A stretch of DNA of 64,000 nt from Coffea arabica (Eukaryota; Streptophyta; Magnoliopsida; Gentianales; Rubiaceae), in contig NC_092322.1 in the NCBI RefSeq assembly GCF_036785885.1, forward strand, positions 18,250,466-18,314,465, written 5' to 3'. A model generated the notes under the pieces. It saw only the letters and a program-made list of their open reading frames with translations. It made no database searches and had not been told where the DNA came from. Numbering within the stretch: the first letter of the stretch is position 1; each line of letters begins with the position of its first letter. The position numbers were made by a program, and so were the translations under genes. Shown piece after piece: positions 1-10,364 of the stretch.

Positions 1-610
1 TATTCTATGTGCCAAGTCATCAGAATTTATCCCATTGCTAAGAACTCAAGACATTATGGCTTACGCGTCAAAAATATTTCTTAGACAGTTAGAACGAGTT
101 CAAGGGTTGCCATCTACACCGGATATAACTGAATTCACTGTTAGTTTCGACAAGAGAATCTATCCGAGTGAAATTACGATGAAGATACCGATTATTGAAG
201 CTCGGGAAACATTGTCCGACGATGAGCGCATTGCCTACATTTCAGAACTCAAGAAAAATGTTTTGGTCACCCTGCAATACGAGGATTAGCTTAGAGATTT
301 TGGTATAAAAGAACGGAAGAAGGGTAATTTGATGAGCTCAAGAGGTTGATGGCTATTATCGAGACAAAAAATAGGGAGAATCTACAATTGAAAAAGTCCG
401 TCAAAACTAATAAAGAGTTGGCAGAAAAAAGTAGAAGATCATGCAAATAAATGTGAGAAAAGCATCAAGAGTTGAAGAGAAAATATGGAGAATTATATGA
501 TCAAGCGGAACACATGAGCAATCCTTACTCTAGAGAATCAAAAGATGCTGTAATAGATAGGTTGAAGAGAATTAATAAATTTGTACGAAACCGTCTTCGA
601 GAAATGATAT
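1..610 (+). pseudogene. degenerate open frame plus coiled-coil-like tail, unrecognised
   Basis: A frame is open from base 2 to the stop at 287-289, reading through SSEFIPLLRTQDIMAYASK and ending in LVTLQYED. Downstream, after frame changes, bases 340-610 encode a very K/E/L-rich stretch (for example NRENLQLKKSVKTNKEL, then KCEKHQELKRKYGELYDQ, then RLKRINKFVRNRLREMI) that looks like a coiled coil and ends in a stop near 610. The frame is broken at least twice, so this is not a working gene. It may be the 3' end of one of the plant repeat-associated proteins with a long coiled coil, but I cannot name the family. The left end is cut by the window edge. Confidence 0.3.
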
Positions 611-650
611 AAATATTATGCAAATTCGGCAATACAATGACTTTTCTCTT

Positions 651-1758
651 TCGTGCAATATCGTTTATCGCGCCCCATTTTTTGGAAAATAACTTTAATT
701 TTTTTTAGGTGTTAGAAAAAATGAATTTTTTGATTAATTTTTTATTTAAAATTTAGTTTTTTATTTTAGAGGATAAATAAAAAAAAGGGTCTAAAATGCG
801 ACTTAAAAAATGCGACGATTTTACCCCAAAATAATAGTCTAAAGAGGATTTTTAAGAAAAAATAGGAGTCGCCACTTGATATCGAATTTAGATGTACTAA
901 GTCATCTAAAAATATATTTTTAATAAAAAAATAGATAAAACTCTTTTTAGACGACTTCAGATTTTTGAAAAATAAGAGAAAAGAGTTCGGGAGTCGCGAT
1001 TGAAGAAAGGGAAGGCAAAATTTTAATAGAATCAAATCTAAGACATCCTTTCAATCTAACCAAGGCTAGTTGCGAGATTTAGTCGAAAATTTTCTTAATC
1101 TAACCTATAAAATTTATCACATTTGGATATTTCTACATAGATACATATCTAGACCTAAAAGATATCGAGAGGATCGAAATATCTTTTTAAAATTTAATTG
1201 GTGCAAATCACATTAATTGTGATGCCCAAAGTGATTCTTAGAAGAGGTCATGAAAAATACAAAATGGGACTAAAAAATAAATGATAATATATAAATAAAT
1301 ATACATGACCTAAAAAGAGGAGGCAACATAATGGGTACGGGATGCTAAAATTCGTGAGTCAAATTTTCCTTCTTATAAAGGAAAAAAGAACGTGCTAACA
1401 TTAATAAACGATATTCGTTCATTTTTCATATTTGAAAGGTGACTTTTCTAATCTAATTAAACAAATGAACTAACCTATATCTAATTTTCTAAATGAAATA
1501 CAAGTCGAAATGTCATGTTTTCCGCTCATAGGGATAAGAGAGATAATATATACCGGAAATATCATACAAGATGAGAAAATATTCTAAAAATGAAAAATAT
1601 GTATGGAATGCGATGAATGTCATGCAAAAAGTATGAATCTAGTGTAAAAACTACCTAAAGGATCTAGTATCGGACTAACTCATTTCTATAAGTTTTCACT
1701 AGTGTTGAATTAGTGAAAAATCGGGAAGAATGACCACAACTAGCGTTAGACTAGTATG
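651..1758. other. AT-rich repeat-like sequence, no gene
   Basis: No reading frame of note. The phrase GGAGTCGCCACTTG near 865-878 is one I associate with dispersed LTR-type plant repeats, and the same kind of AT-rich sequence resumes after the inserted elements (3,656-4,250 and 5,665-7,930). I infer one old LTR-retrotransposon-derived block interrupted by the hAT and Mutator-like insertions, but I cannot draw its ends. Confidence 0.3.
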
Positions 1759-1766
1759 GTGACGTC

Positions 1767-3469
1767 CAGTGACGGAGCCGGGATTTTTTTTTTTGGCCAA
1801 AATTTTTTTCTAATAAAATTATCTTAATAAATTATGTTCAAAATAATTTTCTTCTATTTAAATATATGCCATCTAAAAATATCAAATATAAAATTTAATT
1901 ATAAAGGTATGTCTATTCATAAATCTGCGGTACAGTCATAAAAAAAATTAACAAAAAAGATAACATTTAATTAAATATCTTATAATATCACAAACCATCC
2001 AATTTACACATTATGAGAAGATGCTCTCCAATATGTCACCTATGCAATATATATATATATATATATATATATAACGATGTAATATAAATGTAACTATTTT
2101 CAATTAAAAAAAAAAGATAAAAGTTATGTTAACATACTTTGAAATTTCAACATCTTTTCTTAGAAGTAAATTGAGTTCTATGCTCTTTTATAGAACTAAA
2201 TTCATCTATGATTGAATCACTGCTAAAATTTTCAACAACTTCTTTTTCTATATACACAGTTAGACAAATTATTCAAGAAATTATCTTTCATCTTGTTTTG
2301 GAGTTTTGTCTTGATTATTTTCATAATTGAAAATGCCCGCTCTGTAGTTGCAGTTGATACAGGAAGAGTAAGAACAAGTTTAATCAATCTATCAATAAGA
2401 GAATATATCACTGATTTTCTTGTCTTCACCAAGCCTTGATATAACTCATTAATACCAGATAATTCTTGCAATTCAGGATGATTTGGAATGTCGAGCTCAA
2501 AATGTTGAAGTTTTATTCTTAGACGTACTAGTTCTTGTTCCATAAAATCATTTGGATAGAACTTCTCTGCAAGTTTACAAATATCATCAATCTTGAACAG
2601 CATAAATCCATTTCTAGGTTCTAAAGTAGTGATCAAAACAAGCAATTCCACGGTATGATCATTAAACCAGCTATGTAACTCTTGCAATTGATAATCAATT
2701 GTTGCAAGAAATATATCCACTCGATAATAATGCTCCACACTATCTCATCATGATGACTTCGAGATCTACCACGTCTTGCAATATATTGAGCATTCATATA
2801 TGGGATATCAATTGGATGTTGCTCACAAAATAATTTAACTTTCACCAAGAAATCATTCCATCCCGAATCTCGAAAATTCTTCAGTAGCTTTGTTGTACTT
2901 AAGACAAGATGCATTGCATTTAAAATATCTTGAGATTTACGTTGCAATGCTATACAAAAAAGATGAGTAATTTTCATAATGTCTTTCATAAGATGCAAAG
3001 TGAAAACAAACTTAAAGAATAGCAACTGATTCAAAGTAAAATTTGCATCTCCACGTTGAGAGTATGAACCTCCATCTACTGCAATGTTACTTAAAACCAC
3101 ACAAGTAGCATTGAACATTTTTAATAAACTAGAAATAGAATCCAAATGAGAACCGCAACGAGTATCTCCAGCTCATTTTAAAGTGTCAATTTGATTAAGC
3201 CCCCTTTCAGTTTCAAGTTCACCATTAGCAATCTTAGTAGCAACTTCAATTGCTTGAGCCTCCTTTAATTCATCATTACGTTTGCTAGATGCAATAACAA
3301 TGTTGATAATGAAAACTAAATTGGAGAAGAATTGATGAACAGAAGCTACTTCTCTAGAAGTTGCAACTAAAGCAAGTTGAAAGTTATGAGCCAAACAATG
3401 AATGTAATAGGCATATGGACATTCATGGCAAATTAAAGCTTGCAAGCCATTCCATTCAAAGATGACTAA

Positions 3470-3512
<43 letters not shown>

Positions 3513-3647
3513 CAACTCTCATAATATAAACTAAAATTGTAAAAATTTAGGGGGAGCTAATTTTATTTTACATACATATTTACATATTATGAATTAAAAT
3601 TCTCAAAACTCATGGCTCCCCTCTGCCTCCCCTTGGCTCTATCATTG
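1767..3647 (-). mobile_element. hAT-superfamily DNA transposon, 1,881 bp, with target duplications
   Basis: The element starts CAGTGACGGAGCCGGG and its other end, read on the minus strand, starts CAATGATAGAGCCAAGG, giving imperfect terminal inverted repeats. It is flanked on both sides by the same 8-bp direct repeat GTGACGTC (1,759-1,766 and 3,648-3,655), the length expected for hAT insertions. Inside is a broken minus-strand transposase (2,232 to about 3,470) and two AT microsatellites (2,047-2,073 and 3,473-3,512). At 1.9 kb it is short for an autonomous hAT: the BED-type N-terminal part is missing, so it is an internally deleted, immobile copy. Confidence 0.85.
2232..3475 (-). pseudogene. 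hAT transposase pseudogene (ZMYM1-like class, hATC end)
   Basis: Read on the minus strand, the protein begins with LQALICHECPYAYYIHCLAH (about 3,445 down), continues to GLNQIDTLK, then SISSLLKMFNATCVVLSNIA, and finishes with the hAT dimerisation region LPVSTATTERAFSIMKIIKT near 2,280-2,360. This order matches plant zinc-finger MYM-type-1-like hAT transposases. Damage: an in-frame TGA at 3,173-3,175 where the family usually has an arginine (CGA to TGA), and a frameshift near 2,735-2,745 separating the two downstream frames. The N-terminal DNA-binding part is absent; the frame runs into the AT microsatellite at 3,473. It lies wholly within the 1,767-3,647 element. Confidence 0.8.
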
Positions 3648-3655
3648 GTGACGTC

Positions 3656-4250
3656 ATGCATTTGTCATAACTAAATAAATCATATAAAATATAATTAAAA
3701 CAAGTAAACACATAATGCACATAGAACACATAACACATAGGCATAATTTCTATATGTAAAATTCTAGTGAAAACGAATAAACACGTAAACAAACAAGCAT
3801 GCAAGCACATAAGCAAATAAACGCAAATAAAAATCTAACTGTTATATTTGGAGTCCTAATTACAATCTAAAGGGGAAAATTTTTAAAAATAATAATAACC
3901 TAACTACTACATTTATTTAGCTAATTATATTTTTGGCAAAAATTAAAACCTATATATTGCATAATCGAGTTAAATGCATATCTTGAACACCTATCTATTA
4001 CAATTTGGTATTTAAATATCTCACAAATAATCATCAAATTTAAATAAAATAAATGAAATTTAAAATGAATGAAATGAGTAATTAAAGGAAAAAGTCCTCA
4101 AAGCATGCAATTATACATAAAAAAAAATGCATAGGAGCACATAAGAGGATTTAAAATAATAAAAGAAGATACCTCCCTTGAAATGGTGATTAAATGAGAT
4201 GACATTTGTCCTATTTATACTCCAAAGTCAACAAAACAGTCAAAGCACCT
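3656..4250. other. AT-rich sequence, no gene
   Basis: I see no coding potential or clear element end between the hAT target duplication and the Mutator-like element. It reads like the continuation of the older repeat block seen at 651-1,758. Confidence 0.3.
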
Positions 4251-4259
4251 ATTTAATTA

Positions 4260-5655
4260 GAGAAAAAAGTCCCAATGGCCCTTCAATTAATAGTCGAGTG
4301 AATTTTTGGCCCTTCAACAATTAAAACTAAATTTTTGACACTCAATCTATCAAAAGTGTTAAATATTAGGCCTTCTATCAATTTAATCAGTTAAGGATGA
4401 CGGAAAACAACATCACATGCACTCCACAAGGTATTAGCAGGGGCATTCTTGTCCACCCATGAGAATTCATCGAGTAAAAGGCAGGCAAAAAAACCTAATT
4501 GAAGGATCATTTTATAGCCCTTTTCTTTACTCCCACATCATCTTCAATAACAATCAAGAAGGCTTCATTTTACTCTGCTGCTGCTGCTACTGCAAGCCAC
4601 ATGGAAGACTTCATCGGCAGAGGACCTCTCTCTCTCTCTCTCAAATACAAAAGGAAGGAAAAAAGGAAAGCCAATATATAAAAGAAAGGAATTTAATTCG
4701 ACTGCTGTAAGTTACAAGAAGGACTTCATCTCCCTACTAACCCCTCATCTTTCTCTCTCAAATACTAAAGGAAGGAAAAGGGGTAAACCAAAATACAAAA
4801 GGAAGGAATTTAATTAGGAAAGATAGTCATGTAAGTGGAAGGATTGTTAGTTACTGTCCCAAGATAGTTAAAGCCCATGGGTCTTGAATTTAGTTAGTGA
4901 GATTTTTTTTATTTGAAAACGGAAGAATTGGTGTTATCATATTTTCCCAAAACTCCATATGTATCTACAATCCTCCATGGCAAAACTTTTGGATTTCTTG
5001 GAAATGCTCTTCTCTGTAAACTAAATTATACGACTATTTATAATTTAAAAATAGCAGGGATTGGAAGTGAGATAAGCCCAGCATTTTGGAAGAGGGATTC
5101 AAAAAGGTATGTTGCATCTTTGTATTGGATTGCTGTATCTTTGTATTTGATTCCTTCTTCCCTTCTTTTTCTCTATGTGTGTGTGTGTTTTTTTTTTCTG
5201 ATTTGTGTCATTTTCTAACAATTCTGATTTTATACTTGATATTGTTGACTATTTCTTTTTTTTTTTTAAAGCTAATTTTAGGCAAATTTGAGTTGTTTAC
5301 TACTTTACTGGCTATTTTATTACCTGATTCTAGCATTGCCACACTTATGGATGGAGCTACTGATGGAGCTGCAACCATCATGGAGGAGAAGATAGAGGTC
5401 AGCGAGGTCATTGAGGACATGCCTAACAATGCTAGAATGCCCCTGATAATTCTTGCGAGCAGACAAGAATACCCTTGTTAATTCCTTGTGGATTGCACGT
5501 GATGTTGTTTCTGCTCATCCTTAACCACTGGAATTGACGGAAGGCACAACATTTGGCATTTTTGATAGATTAGAGGTCAAAAGTTTACTTTTAATTGTTG
5601 AAGGGCCAAAAGTTTACCTGACTAATAGTTGAAGGGCTATTGAGACTTTTTTCCC
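4260..5655. mobile_element. Mutator-like element with ~195-bp terminal inverted repeats
   Basis: The left end begins GAGAAAAAAGTCCCAATGG and the right end, reverse-complemented, begins GGGAAAAAAGTCTCAATAG. The similarity continues inward for about 195 bp on each side (about 4,260-4,460 and 5,465-5,655), including matching inner blocks around 4,395-4,430 and 5,490-5,530. Identical 9-bp direct repeats ATTTAATTA flank it (4,251-4,259 and 5,656-5,664). Long inverted repeats plus a 9-bp target duplication are diagnostic of Mutator-like elements. There is no transposase, so it is non-autonomous. The ~1-kb core has frames at 4,913-5,218 and about 5,270-5,481 that I do not recognise. Confidence 0.85.
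4465..5464. other. core of the Mutator-like element, possible captured sequence
   Basis: The non-TIR core contains a CT-rich microsatellite (about 4,625-4,643), a plus-strand frame 4,913-5,218 starting MKTEELVLSYFPKT, a T-rich tract, and a second plus-strand stretch 5,330-5,480 with LLPDSSIATLMDGATDGAAT. The T-rich stretch between them could be an intron ending in AG. No family is recognised. It could be a captured host-gene fragment (Pack-MULE) or plain element filler. Confidence 0.3.
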
Positions 5656-5664
5656 ATTTAATTA

Positions 5665-7930
5665 ACAAATAATGATAAAGAAGTGAAAATAAATATGAAA
5701 TCTATCAATTAAAGCATTTAAATGAAGTATAATTAATAATTAAAGAAGATAAATAACTTATATTTAAGAAATCAAAACTATTAGGGATCTAATTGTAAAA
5801 CTTGAGAAAGTTTTTGGGATCAAATTATAATTATTATAAGAATCAGGAGTCAAAATCAAAGAAAAATAAAGTTTAGGGATCAAATTTTAATTAAATTAGG
5901 GATCTAATTGAAAAAAATTCAAAATTTTTAGGACCATAGTAAAGATACTCGGAAATTCAAGGACTGGAATGCAATTTCCATTATCATATCTCTTGATACA
6001 ACAGGCCACTTGGGCCATTTTATTTTCTATTTTAGGCCGAAGCATCCCAAGCCCAGCGAAGGTCTAAAAAAATATACAGGCCAACCTATCACTTTTGATC
6101 AAACAAATTCGCTCAAAAAAGGTGAGGTTTAACTCCTCAAGCTCATGCCAAAACCCATAAAAAGAAAGCAAAACCCATTTCCTAAACCCAAGCAAACCAA
6201 CTCTAAACCCAAAACCTAAATTTTCTTATAAAACCCAACAAGATATTAAATTAAATAAAAAATTTAAACCCTAATCATGCCCTAAAACCCAGAAATAGTC
6301 TACCCAAAACCCCACTTAAAATATGCAAAAGAAGATTAAAACCTAAAAGCGATGAAATTGATTATATTTTTTCCAGATTTTGGCCCATAGTAGAATTATG
6401 TAAGGGGTTAAAACACAATTTCCAAAAATCACATGCATCTTCTTCGTAGTTTTCTTCTACAGTAACCCAGAAAAGCTTATTTAGCACACGAAAACCAGCC
6501 ATGAACTCAAGCAAAGCTCATGGATTCATCAGCTAAAATCCAACAAGAACCTCTACTCAACAAGAAAACAACACAACACGAGATCAATGGCTCAAAATCC
6601 CCCCTCCTCAGATTTGTAAGTAGAAAGAAAAGTAGACAACCTTCATTCATGGGTTCCAAACAAAGGCCCAAAACATAGCTTTGATCATGAGCTGCAAAAC
6701 TTGCAAAGATAACAAGGACAAACATTCATAGTTGATGGCTTTCACATTAACTTGCCAGTTTCATCATCCTCTTAGTAAGAGGCATCATATCCAACGATAA
6801 ACATACAGCAAGCACAAAACTCATGAAACAATAATAAAAAAAATTGCTATTTAACGAGTTTATTTTTTTTCCTGTGGATTGTACAAGCAAAGGAAAGGGT
6901 TAAGACTTACCTAAAGAGGTGGAACCCAAAGGAGTGACCAGAGATTGCTTCTATGGAATTTTACAAATTTGCAAATGTATCAGTCAAACGGATTCGTGAC
7001 TTTAGGGGGCAAATTCGAAGGCTTTCTCAACGTTTTTTGCAAAAAATTTCTGAACAAAACTCCTTCCCCCAACTCCCTAGTTTGCGCATAAGCTGATAGC
7101 TCCTTAGATGAAGCCCAATCGAAAGAGAAAGACCCTTTGTAAGTAGGCTGGATAATCAGCCTTATTCTCCAAAAATTTCTGCAAAAAATTTTCTTCCTTT
7201 TTCTCTCTTTTCTTCCATTTTCTTCCCTTTTTTTTTCTCTTTTCTTTCTATGTTCTCCTTTTCCGTCGCCTCCACTCTTTTTTTTCATTAGAGCTGCGTT
7301 ATTATGCATTTATATGGAATCAAAATCCCAAAAACTAGAACAAGGATTAGGATTTAGTTTTTTAGAAAGAACATAAGGTGTTATTTTTTAAACCCTTTGA
7401 TCAATTGATTAGCTGTCCAAAGATAAGATTTGGGAAGGGGTGAGCTGTTTTTCTGTACTAATATTACTTGGTGCAAACAGGTGAAGGAAAAAATGTACCA
7501 ATTTGCATGTACCTGCTTTTGGTTTTTTGTTGGAAGTTTGGTGAAGAAGACACGCATGTGCATGAAGCTTCAGTTTTTTTTTTTTTACAAAAATCTGATT
7601 TTTCCTTCTTCCTTTATTTCTTTTCTTTCCTTTTCTTTTCCGATTTTTCTAAAAAATGGTTTGAAGTGATTTTTTTAAGAAATAGAAATGAAACAAAATA
7701 AACTAAAATTAATAAATTTTTAAAAAATAAACTAAAAATGAACAAAAATAGGAATAAAATGAAGTAAAATAAATGGTAAAATTTTGGTGTTTACAATTTG
7801 CCTCTATTTGTTTGAATTTCACAGAAATTTGAGAAAAAAACGTAGACACAAAATTATTCACTTTTCTGACTCAGCTACAAATGAAACAACTAACAAAACC
7901 TAATCAATCAAAAAATCTAAATTTAGAAAA
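5665..7930. other. AT-rich repeat-like sequence, no gene
   Basis: No supported gene. The stretch contains near-repeats of the phrase GGGATCAAATT / GGGATCTAATTG around 5,785-5,910, a T/C-rich tract at 7,190-7,290, and at about 7,765-7,800 a phrase (TTTTGGTGTTTACAATTTGCC) resembling the right end of an LTR-type repeat followed by internal sequence. Short frames on both strands have no recognisable motif. Confidence 0.3.
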
Positions 7931-8935
7931 TAAAAAGTTGGTGGGATAAAACTCAAACCTAACAAAATAACAGTTGGTGGGATAAAACTCAAATCCAACA
8001 AAATAAACGGTTGGTGGGATAAAACTCAAACCCAATCGAAATAACGGTTGATGGAATGAAACTCAAATCCAAAGATAACGGTTGGTGGAATAAAATTCAA
8101 ATCCAACAAAATAAAAGTTGGTGGAATAAAATTCAAACCCAATAAAATAAAGGATTTGTAGGATAAAATTCAAATTCAACAAAATAAACGGTTGGTGGAA
8201 TAATATCCAACCCCAATACGGCTGGTAAAATAAAATCCAAATCCAATAAAATAATAAGTTGGTGGGATAAAATCCAAACCCAACACAATAAATGATTGGT
8301 GGGATAAAATTCAAATCCAACAAAATAAAGATTAGCGAGGCAAAACTCAAATCCAACAAAATAACAATTGATGGGATAAAAGCCAAACCCAACAAATTAA
8401 ATGGTTAGTGGGATAAAATCCAAATCCAACAAAATAAATAATTAATGGGATAAAATCCAAACCCAACACGATTGGTAAAATAAAATTCAAACCCAATGAA
8501 ATAATAAGTTGGTGGGATAAAATTCAAATGCAACAAAATAAAGATTGATAGGATAAAATGCAAATCCAACAAAATAATGGTTGATAGGATAAAACTTAAA
8601 TCCAACAAAATAAACGGTTGGTGGGGTAAAACCTAAATCCAAAGAAATAACAGATTTGTGGGATAAAACCCAAATCCAATGAAATAACATGTTGGTGGGA
8701 TAAAATTCAAATCCAATAAAATAAAAATTGGTGAGATAAAATCCAAACCCAACAAATAAAGGTTGATGGGATAAAATTCAAATTCAACATGGTTGGTAAG
8801 ATAAAACTCAAAACTAACAAAATAACAGTTGGTGAGATAAAATTCAAACCCAATAAAATAAAGATTTGTGAGATAAAATTCAAACCCAATAAAATAAAGA
8901 TTGGTGGGATAAAATTCAAATCTAATAAAAAGGTT
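7931..8935. repeat. minisatellite, ~37-bp unit, about 27 degenerate copies
   Basis: A unit of about 36-38 bp whose core reads GGTGGGATAAAATTCAAA followed by TCCAACAAAATAAA recurs from about 7,931 to 8,935. Copies differ by several substitutions and small indels. Minus-strand open frames arise here because the unit is close to a multiple of 3; they give a monotonous F/I/L-rich peptide and are not genes. The array directly abuts the truncated LTR that begins near 8,940. Confidence 0.9.
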
Positions 8936-8939
8936 GTGA

Positions 8940-10081
8940 TCAATTGGCTAGTATTCCAACCGCATGTTCCATGCTACTTGTTATTCAAATATGAATTGTT
9001 GCTTGAATTGACTTATTATTGTATATGCGAGTATGTACTTTATCGCAGTCGATCTAATTTGACTGAACTTTTGATATCCTATTTACAAGTGAACTATTTG
9101 TAAGTGAACTGATATACGTGTGCATGACTTGAAATTCGGTTGAAAATGTTATCTCATCGACTATACTCACTACTTGGGATCTCAAACCTCACTGCCTAGT
9201 TGGTTGAATCAAGTCAGCAAGGGTTTGGTTGAGGAGATTGACGAGCTATAGGTATTGTATACTATTTATTCCACTGAATACTGATTCTCCACTAATTACT
9301 GTTATTCCATTGGAATTGGTATACTTAAGTATTACCACCACTGTTACTGTTTGATATCCCGATAGGGAGATTGAACGATGGACGGAAATTGGAGTAAAGC
9401 GATGATCTACAGACATTATTACTATGTTTCAAAGATTGATGGAGTGTCAACAGACTCGAAAAACGCTGTTGCTTGACTGGCTGCAAGTGAAATACTATAC
9501 GAGACTAAGTACTACGTCTAAAATCTGGCAGGAACTACCGTATTAGCTGTATCAACATTTGAATCTTGAGTGCTCTGCCTAGATCTTGGTCGGAGCAACC
9601 GTATCAGTACTGGATCCTTTTTTTACTGATGTTAAATTGTTTATTTGAATATGTGAACTGTTAATGATTTCACTTATTGTTTCTTACTTTCTTCATTTTA
9701 AGATTTTTGAGATATGTGATTGAATCTTGTCAATTTGACTGCATATATTTTTGGAATCTCATTGGACTTTTAACTCATTCTATTATTTGTTTTCCTTAAC
9801 GGGATGCAGGAATGAGAGAGACAAGAATAATAATGGTTTGTAATAGAATATCTTGAGTTTGTATTTGGCCGACACTGTAGTATGGTACTAATTGTTTAAT
9901 CTCTTCTCCTTTGGATTGTACTTTGACTTGAATATTTGGACTATTTGTGGCATATAAATATTATATTAATGAATTTTAGTGTTATTGATTTGAAAATGTT
10001 AGTGAGTGAATCCTAGCGAGAATTGAATAGGCAGTCCACCAAACCCTTGGGTATGCTTTAGGGGGAGGTGGGGTCGTCAGA
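8940..10081 (+). mobile_element. truncated 5' LTR of an old Ty3-type retrotransposon
   Basis: This stretch matches the right-hand part of the two complete LTRs at 10,365-13,990 and 15,234-18,436. All three contain the block around TACTTTATCGCA, a later TATACT(C/T)AAGTATTACCAC-type block, and the same final block (GTGAGTGAATCC..., then GGGGGAGGTGGGGTCGTCA). It is followed 2 bases later by a tRNA-type primer site, which makes it a 5' LTR. Its left part is missing: similarity stops at about 8,940, where the minisatellite begins. Confidence 0.75.
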
Positions 10082-10083
10082 CG

Positions 10084-10095
10084 TGGTATCAGATC
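10084..10095 (+). promoter_or_regulatory. retrotransposon primer-binding site (initiator tRNA-Met type)
   Basis: TGGTATCAGATC lies two bases after the LTR end. It differs at one base from TGGTATCAGAGC, the usual plant LTR-retrotransposon site complementary to the 3' end of initiator tRNA-Met. This fixes the element's orientation as plus. Confidence 0.8.
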
Positions 10096-10364
10096 TCTTG
10101 ATGAGTTCATGCCAGGAGAGGATTCGCAGACTATGGGGATTAACTTGTTAAGTGTGAATTGCTTATTATGTTAGGAAAAAATAGATAGGTATGTCGAGTA
10201 GGAATTTAAAAGTTGGTTGATTTGTACTTGGGAGCATACAGTTTGAGACGTGAATTCTCCTAGTTTCGGATTCTTATACTTGAGTACTGAATAATTCTCC
10301 TGATGGAATACTTATGAATTAGGAAGAATATAGTTTATTATATTATGATGTGAATAGAAATCAC
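10096..10364 (+). other. 5' untranslated internal part of the old retrotransposon
   Basis: Short internal sequence between the primer site and the first inserted solo LTR. There is no reading frame. It ends in ATCAC, the target duplication of the solo LTR. Confidence 0.5.

Noticed and set aside
7931..8935. CRISPR array
   Set aside because: Units are contiguous and degenerate with no unique spacers, and the genome is a plant.
8063..8943. Minus-strand frames with a repetitive F/I/L-rich peptide as a repeat membrane protein
   Set aside because: They come from the ~37-bp minisatellite read through; the frame breaks with unit-length changes and there is no start context.
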